Below are positions 17,421 to 24,440 of a stretch of 64,000 nucleotides of DNA, in pieces. A model generated the notes under the pieces. That model worked only from the letters and a program-made list of their open reading frames with translations, did no database searches and was not told where the DNA came from. The stretch spans positions 1 to 64,000 of the forward strand of contig JAFLTV010000005.1 in the NCBI GenBank assembly GCA_022509105.1, written 5' to 3'. Made by a program: the position numbers and the translations under genes. This stretch comes from Muribaculaceae bacterium (GTDB taxonomy: Bacteria; Bacteroidota; Bacteroidia; Bacteroidales; Muribaculaceae). How positions within the stretch are numbered: the stretch's first letter is position 1; each line of letters starts with the position of its first letter.

Positions 17421-17612
17421 TCACTCACGGTTCTCCTTATTTTTCTTCGAGATAGCCAAAACCCACATTGCCAAAGCCATGACCATCATTACCAATCCGA
17501 ATATAACCATGGCAAGCATCGATCCGGGAATATCAATAACGCTGAATACTATGATTCCTATTCCACAGATAAAAGCTATGACTGCAAAAGCTATTTGTAA
17601 TTTATGATTCAT
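17421..17612 (-). CDS. Small two-helix membrane protein
   Basis: 63 residues: two hydrophobic helices (about 6-27 and 31-53) with a short loop DIPGS and a charged tail KKNKENRE. No recognisable family. Convergent with the MFS gene, 15 bases from its stop. A TAATTTTG -7 element lies upstream, which supports a real gene. Confidence 0.6.
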   Translation of the reverse strand: MNHKLQIAFAVIAFICGIGIIVFSVIDIPGSMLAMVIFGLVMMVMALAMWVLAISKKNKENRE

Positions 17613-17653
17613 GATGTTATTCTGTTTATAATTGAAATCTGCAGTTTATTTTT

Positions 17654-17661
17654 CAAAATTA
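17654..17661 (-). promoter_or_regulatory. -7 element for the small membrane protein
   Basis: TAATTTTG on the minus strand, 41 bases upstream of the ATG at 17612. The -33 region is A-rich without TTTG. Confidence 0.4.
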
Positions 17662-17877
17662 ATCTTTTTTTTTAAAAAATAAAAAAATCAGATACCCCTC
17701 CTCCGGTTGCATTGCAAACTTGTTGTCTTAATATATAAATTTTTAAATTACAAAACATAAGGTTATCAGAAAGTTATAATTTTCATGAATCAATACTAAT
17801 CTATTAATTTCCGGTTTTTATACTGCAGGCGGCATCTCGCCGGAGGGAAGGTCTGTGTAAGTAATAAACATTTTTAT

Positions 17878-17885
17878 TAACTTTG
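17878..17885 (+). promoter_or_regulatory. -7 element deciding the GH18 start
   Basis: TAACTTTG lies here on the plus strand. Transcription would begin near 17890, so the in-frame GTG at 17885 cannot be the start; the ATG at 17906 can, with a leader of about 16 nt. Confidence 0.6.
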
Positions 17886-17905
17886 TGAATCAACGCTTTA
17901 CAGTT

Positions 17906-18946
17906 ATGTCTAATATCAAATCTCTGTCTTTTCCTCTTTTACTCCTTCTTGGGCTCTTTTGCATGAGTTTGGCATGTTCCGGAGCGGATAAAGAGCCGGA
18001 GGAAAAAATAATAGTAGCATACGTTACTTCATGGAGCGATGTAATCCCCGATCCCTCGGATTTCACTCATCTTAATTACGCTTTCGGTCATGTGAATGAA
18101 TCTTTCGACGGAATTAAAATCGACAATGTTGAAAGATTTAAAAACATGATAAAATTGAAAGAAAAAAATCCCGACCTTAAGGTGCTTCTTTCAATCGGGG
18201 GCTGGGGCAGCGGCAGGTTTAGCGAGATGGCTGCTTCCGATTCTTTAAGAAAATCGTTTGCAAAAAATTGTGGTCAACTAATAGAGGAATATAAGTTTGA
18301 CGGTATAGACATCGATTGGGAATATCCAACAATAGGATGGGCCGGTATCTCTTCCGATCCTGAAGACACAAAGAATTTCACACTGCTGATGGCTGATATC
18401 CGTGAGGCTATTAATGAAGACAAATTATTGACTTTGGCTTCATCGGCCACTGCCCGATATGTTGATTTCAACGCTGTCGTTCCTATTGTGGATTTTGTAA
18501 ACCTCATGACCTACGATATGAGTGACGGAATGGAGCATCATTCTCCCCTATTTTCTTCCTCTATCACGCCTGAAATGACTTCGGACAAATCCGTGAGGCT
18601 GCATAGAGAAGCCGGAGTGCCGAATGAAAAGATGGTTTTGGGAATACCTTTTTTCGGGAGAGGGAATCATAACAAAGAAACTTATTACAAAGAATATAAA
18701 GATATCACCCTGCAACCAGGTCAACAGGAAAAATGGGATTCCATCTCTAAATCTCCATATATCGTCGACGCGGATGGAAATTTTGTAATCGGTTTCGATA
18801 ATCCCCGTTCAGTGGAAATCAAATGTGAATATATTCTTGACAATAATTTGAAGGGGGCAATGTTCTGGGATTATAACGGAGATGATTCCTCGAAATCATT
18901 AAGCAAAACCATAAAGAAAGTTTTGAAGGGTCAAAAAAACTTTTAG
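17906..18946 (+). CDS. GH18 chitinase-like lipoprotein
   Basis: 346 residues from the chosen ATG. A lipoprotein signal peptide ends in MSLAC-SG, so the enzyme is membrane-anchored, likely at the surface. The TIM-barrel has LLSIGGWG and the catalytic DGIDIDWE, with acid/base E139 (numbered from this start), then NLMTYDMSDG and GAMFWDYNGDD. GH18 enzymes cut chitin or the N-glycan chitobiose core; the MTYD and WEYP motifs suit a chitinase. The ThuA-domain gene follows by 12 bases. It has its own promoter and lies outside the large polysaccharide locus. Confidence 0.85.
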   Translation: MSNIKSLSFPLLLLLGLFCMSLACSGADKEPEEKIIVAYVTSWSDVIPDPSDFTHLNYAFGHVNESFDGIKIDNVERFKNMIKLKEKNPDLKVLLSIGGWGSGRFSEMAASDSLRKSFAKNCGQLIEEYKFDGIDIDWEYPTIGWAGISSDPEDTKNFTLLMADIREAINEDKLLTLASSATARYVDFNAVVPIVDFVNLMTYDMSDGMEHHSPLFSSSITPEMTSDKSVRLHREAGVPNEKMVLGIPFFGRGNHNKETYYKEYKDITLQPGQQEKWDSISKSPYIVDADGNFVIGFDNPRSVEIKCEYILDNNLKGAMFWDYNGDDSSKSLSKTIKKVLKGQKNF

Positions 18947-18958
18947 AGAAAAGAAGCA

Positions 18959-19783
18959 ATGACAAGGAAGATTAATTTGAGATTTCTTTTTTTCATAATA
19001 ACCTCCATTATCGTCACAGAGGGTTCTCTGTTTGCTCAGACTGCTGATTATCCCGCCAATTATGCCAAGCAACCCCGGTTTAAAGCTCTCTTATACTACT
19101 CTGAAAATGTGGAAGAGGCCCATAAAGAGTTTGCTAAAGACGCAATAGATTTTTTCACGCGTCTCACTGATGGCGACGGCTATATCCTCGAAATCACAAC
19201 TTCCTTGCGGAACTATGATTATGACAGCCTCAAAGATTTTAACACGATAATTGCCGTGAATATTTCTCCTTCCGACCCTGAAGAGAGATTATTGTTTGAA
19301 AAATACATGGAAAATGGTGGAGGATGGATAGGATTTCATGCGGCCGCCTATAACGATATAAACACAGGTTGGCCGTGGTTTAACGAATTCCTCGGTTGCG
19401 GACATTTCTATTGCAACAACTGGCCACCTCAACCGGCACTTGTGGAAACAGATACTTCAGATTCTCCCGTCACAAAAAATCTTCCTTCTTCATTTGTTGC
19501 GCCAGCCACTGAATGGTATCAATGGCAGCCTTCTCCTCGGGAAAATCCGAATGTAGAGGTGCTTCTTTCCCTTTCAGATAAGAATTATCCTTTGGGACTG
19601 AAAGACGTGGTCTTCTATGGAGATTTCCCGATAGTGTGGAGGAATTCAAACTATCGGATGATATATCTCAACTATGGGCATGGCGACAAATGTTTCAGCG
19701 ACGCCACACAGAACCTTCTCACTATTAATGCCTTCCGCTATGTTGTCAGTCTGTCGCCCGCCGGAAATCCTTTTTGGGAATGA
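18959..19783 (+). CDS. Secreted ThuA-domain (trehalose utilisation-like) protein
   Basis: 274 residues with a signal peptide (about 1-27, FFIITSIIVTEGSLFAQ). The ThuA fold is seen in FKALLYYSENVEEAHKEFAKD, the central GGGWIGFHAAAYN, and PIVWRNSNYRMIYLNYGHGD. ThuA proteins are class I glutamine-amidotransferase-like; the family acts in sugar metabolism but has no settled activity, and Bacteroidetes ThuA proteins are often secreted next to glycan enzymes. Co-transcribed with the GH18 gene. Substrate unknown. Confidence 0.8.
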   Translation: MTRKINLRFLFFIITSIIVTEGSLFAQTADYPANYAKQPRFKALLYYSENVEEAHKEFAKDAIDFFTRLTDGDGYILEITTSLRNYDYDSLKDFNTIIAVNISPSDPEERLLFEKYMENGGGWIGFHAAAYNDINTGWPWFNEFLGCGHFYCNNWPPQPALVETDTSDSPVTKNLPSSFVAPATEWYQWQPSPRENPNVEVLLSLSDKNYPLGLKDVVFYGDFPIVWRNSNYRMIYLNYGHGDKCFSDATQNLLTINAFRYVVSLSPAGNPFWE

Positions 19784-20099
19784 TCTCCCATCCGATTCAA
19801 CAAAGCAGGAAGTTTGGGAAAAAAGAAGCCTCTAGACCTCTTTCTCGCCTTCGGCGATCCTATCAAGATACGGCAGAATGAACAATACAGTAATAAAGAA
19901 CTTAACCGGAGGATGGGAGACAAATCGGAGGTGAATGAAATTCACAATCTCCATTTTAGCTACATCAGCATCGAAAGCTTAACGTTTTGATGCCTTCAAC
20001 TCAAATTTATGATAAATCTGAGCCTTGGAAACTGATGCTTTACTTCAGACGATTGTGGTAATCCAGACATATTAATTATTATATTATTCCCTGTTTTTA
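19784..20099. other. 316-base intergenic region with degenerate coding relic and a palindrome
   Basis: No intact gene. One plus-strand frame without an ATG (about 19801-19989) reads a plausible protein segment including LDLFLAFGDPIKIRQ and YSNKELNRRMGDKSE before a stop, possibly a relic. A near-perfect 23-base palindrome (CTCAAATTTAT / ATAAATCTGAG, one mismatch) sits at 20000-20022, between the ThuA gene and the convergent RAYT-like gene; it could end transcription or be a RAYT-linked palindrome. Confidence 0.35.
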
Positions 20100-21059
20100 T
20101 TAACTCCCTTTTGCAATATCAGCTGCAAGTTCATTCATCATGGTGCAAATATCATAAGTTAAAGGCGTCTTTGGATCAAGCCCTAAAGATATGATTAGCA
20201 ATTTTCCTCGAGAACATAATTCAAATTGATGCTTTGGCGGTTTAAAATTCTCGGGGAAACGTTGATATTGTATCAAAATATAAGGAAATCCATTTAATTC
20301 AGCAATATCTCTCACCTCTTTTTCAAATTCAGATTTAAAAGGAGAAACCAATACGCTTCCTCTTGAAGCTTGATATAAGGCTTCCTCTTTATGAAATAGT
20401 CTTTCGTCGCAGGTGAACCGCCTTCTCATTCTTACTGCATATTTATCCGGGTTTTCCCATAAAAATGGATTTCCATAGGCCTCAAAATATCTATCTTCTA
20501 TCTTTAACCTATGAATACGTTTGAAATAACCAGGGTTTTCTAATATTGTTAGTCTCCTATTAGGATTATCATCTAAATATACAATCCAATTCCTTAAAAC
20601 AACATTATCATAAAGGGCTTTATCAGTATAACCTTGTGTAAAAATATCTTCTTTTAAAAAATTAGACCCGAAAATTTTATTATAATGATTACAAATTCTT
20701 TCTTTTAGGTTTTCCATATAATCATCAAGATGGATAGGGGTATAAATCTTTTTATAGATTATCATATGGAGATGATCAGGCATTATCTTATAATGAAATT
20801 TTTGTATTTCTCTCACCTCTTTTTCAAATTCTTTCAATCCGGCTACAATTGCCCTTCCGGACTCCGAGAGATAAACGTAGGGATAACCTTTACTACCTTT
20901 CCTTATCCCTGCTTTCCCCCTTAAGGTTCCAAAATCAATACATCCCTTCTTCTTCTTTAAAATAATATGATATATGAAAGGTTTGTAATAATCATGGTGA
21001 AAGCTTCTCTGATTATAATTATCCATATTTCTCACCTTCGACGAAAGACTTTTTTCCAT
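20100..21059 (-). CDS. RAYT-like Y1 (IS200/REP-associated) transposase, divergent
   Basis: 319 residues. The HUH nuclease motif is KIMPDHLHMII (H96, H98) and the likely catalytic tyrosine lies in NWIVYLDDNPNRR (Y161), the pattern of REP-associated tyrosine transposases. The ~140-residue C-terminal extension (SRGSVLVSPFKSEF, FELCSRGKLLIISLGLD) is not part of the nuclease and is often seen in Bacteroidetes homologues. The N-terminus could also start at Met12 (MDNYNQRSF). No insertion-sequence ends or second copies are seen, so it is probably a domesticated gene. AT-rich compared with the housekeeping genes. Confidence 0.75.
   Translation of the reverse strand: MEKSLSSKVRNMDNYNQRSFHHDYYKPFIYHIILKKKKGCIDFGTLRGKAGIRKGSKGYPYVYLSESGRAIVAGLKEFEKEVREIQKFHYKIMPDHLHMIIYKKIYTPIHLDDYMENLKERICNHYNKIFGSNFLKEDIFTQGYTDKALYDNVVLRNWIVYLDDNPNRRLTILENPGYFKRIHRLKIEDRYFEAYGNPFLWENPDKYAVRMRRRFTCDERLFHKEEALYQASRGSVLVSPFKSEFEKEVRDIAELNGFPYILIQYQRFPENFKPPKHQFELCSRGKLLIISLGLDPKTPLTYDICTMMNELAADIAKGS
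20308..20831. repeat. Identical 23-bp direct repeat inside the RAYT-like gene
   Basis: The same 23 bases, containing TCTCACCTCTTTTTCAAATT, occur at 20308-20330 and 20809-20831, 501 bases apart and in the same codon phase. Both encode EFEKEVR(D/E)I on the minus strand. Confidence 0.8.
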
Positions 21060-21392
21060 TCTTGAATTAAGTCTTTTTTAATTTTCACATATAACACCCC
21101 CGGTTCTTCCCTAATCTATGAAAGTGTTATTAACTCTCTAACTTCCATATTTAATAAAACCGCAATTTCTCTGAGAGTTCCTACAGATGGTTGAGAGGAA
21201 TTAGAATTGAAAATAACACAAATTTATAAAAAAATTTAAAAGTATGCCTTATTTCTATATAGGCTTTATCATTTATTCATCATACTTTTATGTAAAGCTG
21301 CTTTACATATTAGAAAGCCAATTTTAATAAAATCTCTTTGGTTTAGATAAAGGATAAGTATGGGCTCCAATCATCCATCTTACTTCCTTTCT
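21060..21392. other. 333-base intergenic region with an XRE relic
   Basis: AT-rich. It contains the truncated helix-turn-helix fragment described separately (21116-21223) and a possible minus-strand -7 element TAAATTTG at 21219-21226 without a good -33 box. The part 21230-21392, between the ATPase stop and the relic, shows nothing recognisable. Confidence 0.5.
21116..21223 (-). pseudogene. C-terminal relic of an XRE-family HTH repressor
   Basis: An open frame of 35 codons on the minus strand, with no start codon, ends at 21116. It reads QPSVGTLREIAVLLNMEVRELI, which is the classic end of a small Cro/CI-type helix-turn-helix protein (compare the usual QPSIETLKKIADALNVDIREL pattern). The N-terminal two thirds, including the DNA-recognition helix, are missing: a stop codon lies at 21224-21226. 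It is therefore a decayed gene, left in the accessory stretch between the RAYT-like gene and the DUF234-type ATPase. Confidence 0.65.
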
Positions 21393-22778
21393 TTATTTCT
21401 TCATCAATTCCATGATGTCTTCAGGATAAAGGATCCTGATATCTTGAACGGAGTTTAAATCCTTGGGTTTATTCTTCAAGAACAATACAGGAATAACATT
21501 CTTGTCTTTGCAGAATGGCAATAAATTTATTTTTTCTTTTAATTCTTTTATCAAGACAGAAGCAATTTCTGGATTAGTCCATTTACATTCTCCTACCAAT
21601 ATAGTTTTTCCATCTATTGATTCCGACACTACATCCACTTCAATCTGCCTTATTCCCTGAACTGTTTTAACCGAGCCCCACCAACGGGATGCCTTTCCAA
21701 ACAAAACTCCAAACAGTTCATTCCCGGTTACAGCATCTCTACAAGTCTTCTCCCAGAAAGAACTGACAAAATTAACAAGCCCTGACTGCAAATCAATCTC
21801 AATCGGTTTTCTTCTATCGAGATTTACAAAAGAAATATTCGGGACCACAAAACGGTAATAAAAAGCCAAAAACTGATCAGAAATCTTATAGAGGGTTTTC
21901 TTAGAATTTTTTTCATTAGCTCCATAAGGAATCTCTTTCTCTATTAGTCCTAATTCAATCAGTTTGCTTATCGGGCGAGAAAGATTTGTGGCCACTTCTC
22001 CCGATCGTGAAGCAATCTCTGAAATCCTGTTGGCTCCCGACGCTATAAAAGACAATATGGTTGAGGCCTTCACGATATCCTTCATGTCATCCTGAAGCAA
22101 TTGATTCGGTTCTTCATATAAAATTCCGTCGATAGAAAAGACATTATGCCATAAAGCATCTTCAAAGGTTTTACAATTCTCACGTAGTTCCCAGTAGCGA
22201 GGAATTCCACCCCAGACTGCATATTCTTTTATCGCATCCGCTCCCTTCACATGTAGAGCCTCCTCTATATAAGGCAGTTTTAAGGGAGCAAGCTTTACTA
22301 CAGACTTTGTCCTTCCATAGAGAGGAGAAGTTTTATCAAAGACTAATCCATACATCATATTTTGGGAGGAGCCACAAATAAGCAGATTATATTTCAGGAT
22401 TTTTTCATCCAACAGTTTTTGTAAAACCGACGGTAATTCCCGAGACTGTTCCACAAGATAAGGAAATTCATCAAGACAAAGACAGAAAGATTCTGTGACT
22501 CTATGGTTTAAGGAAGTCAATAAGACTTCCCAATCGGAATATTTCACTTTATCAAAATCCTCTATCTTTTCTGCAATGATCTTGGCGCATATCTCTCTTT
22601 GATGAGAGGCGTCGGAGCGATCGGCCAAAAAGTATATATCATTTTTTCTGATTATTTTTTTTAAAAGAGTCGATTTACCCACACGACGTCTCCCATATAG
22701 CACGGTTAGGCCTATAGGGAGGGAGTTTATTGCATTTTCTAATTTCTCTTTTTCCTTTATTCTATCTACGAATTCCAT
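21393..22778 (-). CDS. Archaeal-type ATPase with DUF234 C-terminus
   Basis: 461 residues. Walker A LYGRRRVGKST (27-37), Walker B CLCLDEFPYL (near 99), the sensor CGSSQNMM, then a winged-helix part (ANRISEIASRSGEVATNLSRPISKL in two halves, ~245-290) and the DUF234 nuclease-like C-terminus with EVDVVSESIDGKTILVGECKW, which keeps the D...E-x-K pattern of PD-(D/E)XK nucleases. Such AAA_35/DUF234 ATPases are variable accessory genes of uncertain role. A consensus-type promoter lies upstream within an inverted repeat, which suggests self-regulation by the winged helix. Confidence 0.82.
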   Translation of the reverse strand: MEFVDRIKEKEKLENAINSLPIGLTVLYGRRRVGKSTLLKKIIRKNDIYFLADRSDASHQREICAKIIAEKIEDFDKVKYSDWEVLLTSLNHRVTESFCLCLDEFPYLVEQSRELPSVLQKLLDEKILKYNLLICGSSQNMMYGLVFDKTSPLYGRTKSVVKLAPLKLPYIEEALHVKGADAIKEYAVWGGIPRYWELRENCKTFEDALWHNVFSIDGILYEEPNQLLQDDMKDIVKASTILSFIASGANRISEIASRSGEVATNLSRPISKLIELGLIEKEIPYGANEKNSKKTLYKISDQFLAFYYRFVVPNISFVNLDRRKPIEIDLQSGLVNFVSSFWEKTCRDAVTGNELFGVLFGKASRWWGSVKTVQGIRQIEVDVVSESIDGKTILVGECKWTNPEIASVLIKELKEKINLLPFCKDKNVIPVLFLKNKPKDLNSVQDIRILYPEDIMELMKK

Positions 22779-22787
22779 ATTGATGAC

Positions 22788-22828
22788 TTATTATGCAGTG
22801 CAAACATAATGTTTTTATTGCATAATAA
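22788..22828. promoter_or_regulatory. Perfect 10-bp inverted repeat over the ATPase promoter
   Basis: TTATTATGCA (22788-22797) and its exact complement TGCATAATAA (22819-22828) bracket the -7 element with a 21-base spacer. Placement fits a repressor operator. Confidence 0.6.
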
Positions 22829-22832
22829 CAAG
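22801..22832 (-). promoter_or_regulatory. Promoter of the DUF234-type ATPase
   Basis: Minus-strand -33 CTTG (22829-22832), 20 bases, -7 TATGTTTG (22801-22808). Predicted leader about 18 nt to the ATG at 22778. Confidence 0.65.
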
Positions 22833-22936
22833 TTTTCTGGAAAATTTGATGAACCGGTGCTGAAGCTCCGGCGGGGTTGATAGGTATGAGGCTTTCATAA
22901 GACTTTCAATTTCAAAGATATAAAAGTTGGAGGAGA

Positions 22937-23497
22937 TTAGTAAGCAATGCTGAAATCTCCTTGATATAGTTGATTTAATCTTTTTTCCAACCCTTTTATT
23001 GTAATCAATCCTTTTGAGAGTTGTTGATTATTGAGCATCAGATATATTCTATTTTCAGTATCAGAAATCTGACTGAAAGTTTCAGGACCAAATAAGTTTA
23101 TCATCAATCTTTTATAAAAAAGAAAACGACGATTCCCTTTTTCAAGATTTAAATGTTTTTTCTTTATATCTTTTTCCAAGTCCGGAGCAGCCACAAAACC
23201 AAAGGATACAAAGGGATTTTTTCTATAATAATCCAACATTATTTCAATACAAGACCGAACAATGATTCTCGGCTCAAAATCATTGGTTAATAATGAATAA
23301 CGGTCTTTGCTTTTTTCTACTCCTTTCCAATAAAACTTTATGCCGTAAAACTCTTTTTCAAATCCCTCTACTTCAACTATATATCTTTTATTACTCTTTA
23401 ATGATCTGAAAGTCCATAAATCAGTAATGCGAAGTGAGATTGGGTCTGCACTCCGCATTATAAATCTTGGTTCATAATATCCAAGTCTTCCCTTCAT
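22937..23497 (-). CDS. Unrecognised 186-residue protein, second gene of a compact operon
   Basis: No family recognised. The protein is basic and mixed alpha/beta with no signal peptide or membrane helix. Notable segments: SLRITDLWTFRSLKSNKRYIV, EGFEKEFYGIKFYWKG, FVSFGFVAAPDLEKD and RRFLFYKRLMINLFGPETF. Conserved-looking aromatic residues suggest a folded domain and not a chance frame. Its ATG overlaps the stop of the 53-codon gene upstream (ATGA), so translation is coupled. The size pairing of a small first gene with a larger second recalls toxin-antitoxin modules, but no toxin motif is visible. AT-rich, in the accessory stretch. Confidence 0.6.
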   Translation of the reverse strand: MKGRLGYYEPRFIMRSADPISLRITDLWTFRSLKSNKRYIVEVEGFEKEFYGIKFYWKGVEKSKDRYSLLTNDFEPRIIVRSCIEIMLDYYRKNPFVSFGFVAAPDLEKDIKKKHLNLEKGNRRFLFYKRLMINLFGPETFSQISDTENRIYLMLNNQQLSKGLITIKGLEKRLNQLYQGDFSIAY

Positions 23498-23655
23498 GGA
23501 AGAAGATACTTATATGTAGGTATCCTTAAATTCTCCCGTTCTTCCTCTGAAATGGCTCTCAATTTCAAAGTTGAATGAGATTTTGACAGAGGCTTAATTT
23601 TTGTTTTAACCTCCGTTGAAGAATTTAAAACAGTATGTTGTTTATTGGTCTTCAT
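23494..23655 (-). CDS. 53-residue protein, first gene of the compact operon
   Basis: Too short for usual gene calling but well supported. It starts with ATG preceded by GAAGGAGT at a good distance, a ribosome binding site far stronger than its neighbours have, and a full consensus promoter lies 26 bases upstream. Its TGA overlaps the ATG of the 186-residue gene. The sequence is Lys/Ser/Thr-rich and disordered in the first half (KTKIKPLSKSHSTLKL), then acidic and likely helical (ISEEERENLRIPTYKYLLP). No family recognised. It could be an antitoxin-like or adaptor peptide for the second gene; that is inference. Confidence 0.65.
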   Translation of the reverse strand: MKTNKQHTVLNSSTEVKTKIKPLSKSHSTLKLRAISEEERENLRIPTYKYLLP

Positions 23656-23680
23656 TATAAACTCCTTCAGTTGTCTAACG

Positions 23681-23712
23681 CAAAACTACTATTTTTATTT
23701 ATAAAACACAAA
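23681..23712 (-). promoter_or_regulatory. Promoter of the 53/186-residue operon
   Basis: Minus-strand -33 TTTG (23709-23712), exactly 20 bases, -7 TAGTTTTG (23681-23688). Full consensus; leader about 20 nt. Confidence 0.8.
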
Positions 23713-23753
23713 TTCTATTATATTTCATTTTTTCAACAAGGAGGTTCGTGTGA

Positions 23754-24431
23754 TTAATGGGAGCGGAGGTGCTGATAGAGCAAGGGGGCGGTGGTTTTCC
23801 AGACTTGTTTTGAGATCTGCTTCATGCCATGAATCGAAGGATGACCCGACTGCTTGTCGATCGCCTCCAACTTTACATAGGGAATTGCCTCAGTTTCACA
23901 TGCCTGAATGATTATATCCTCCACATCCTTTGACAGCTCGGTGTTTACTATGGCCACAATTAATGCATCGGGATAGTTTTCCTTTAATTTCTTAAACATT
24001 GCCAGGGATGCAGGCCTGACAGTATACATATCCGTGCCGCCCCATTCTCCTAACGGAGAGCCGGCCCAGGCATCATTAGTGCCGCCAAAGACAAAAATCA
24101 GATCGGGATTCTCTCCCAAACTACCGGCCCTTGTCAGAAACGACCTGTGGGTGTAGTCCTCTCCGTTATAACCCGTGTTGCAGATTGTAGCTCCCGACCA
24201 GGAATTATTGAGCTCTAATGCCAATCTGTTGTCTTCAATAAGCTGATACCACCAGGTGTCTTTAACATCCTTCACATCATTCCCGATTTCGGCGCCATAC
24301 CATGGCTCGTTCCCCTCCGGAATCCAGCCTTCAAATGTGGAATAACTGTCGCCAAGCACCGACACCTTTACTTGCGAATAAAGGCTTGCAAAGCCGGCTA
24401 TTAATATAAGTGATAATAATAATCTCTTCAT
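23754..24431 (-). CDS. Secreted SGNH/GDSL-family esterase-like hydrolase
   Basis: 225 residues with a signal peptide (1-19, ending ASLYS-Q). SGNH blocks: GDSYSTFEG (nucleophile Ser in block I, about residue 29), block III GGTND (about 117-121), and block V HPSIHG (catalytic Asp replaced or supplied elsewhere, His present). Such secreted enzymes remove acetyl or other acyl groups from plant glycans; xyloglucan galactose is commonly acetylated. It is the last gene of the GH31-GH2-GH43-GH3 operon, 9 bases after GH3. Substrate is inferred from context. Confidence 0.78.
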   Translation of the reverse strand: MKRLLLSLILIAGFASLYSQVKVSVLGDSYSTFEGWIPEGNEPWYGAEIGNDVKDVKDTWWYQLIEDNRLALELNNSWSGATICNTGYNGEDYTHRSFLTRAGSLGENPDLIFVFGGTNDAWAGSPLGEWGGTDMYTVRPASLAMFKKLKENYPDALIVAIVNTELSKDVEDIIIQACETEAIPYVKLEAIDKQSGHPSIHGMKQISKQVWKTTAPLLYQHLRSH

Positions 24432-24440
24432 GTTCCTCTT

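Noticed and set aside
17885-17905. GTG start for the GH18 gene
   Set aside because: The GTG shares its G with the -7 promoter box, so it is not transcribed; the ATG at 17906 also gives a better lipoprotein signal.
22937-23655. Firm toxin-antitoxin call for the 53/186-codon operon
   Set aside because: Layout fits, but no toxin fold, catalytic residues or DNA-binding motif could be recognised; reported only as an unknown pair.
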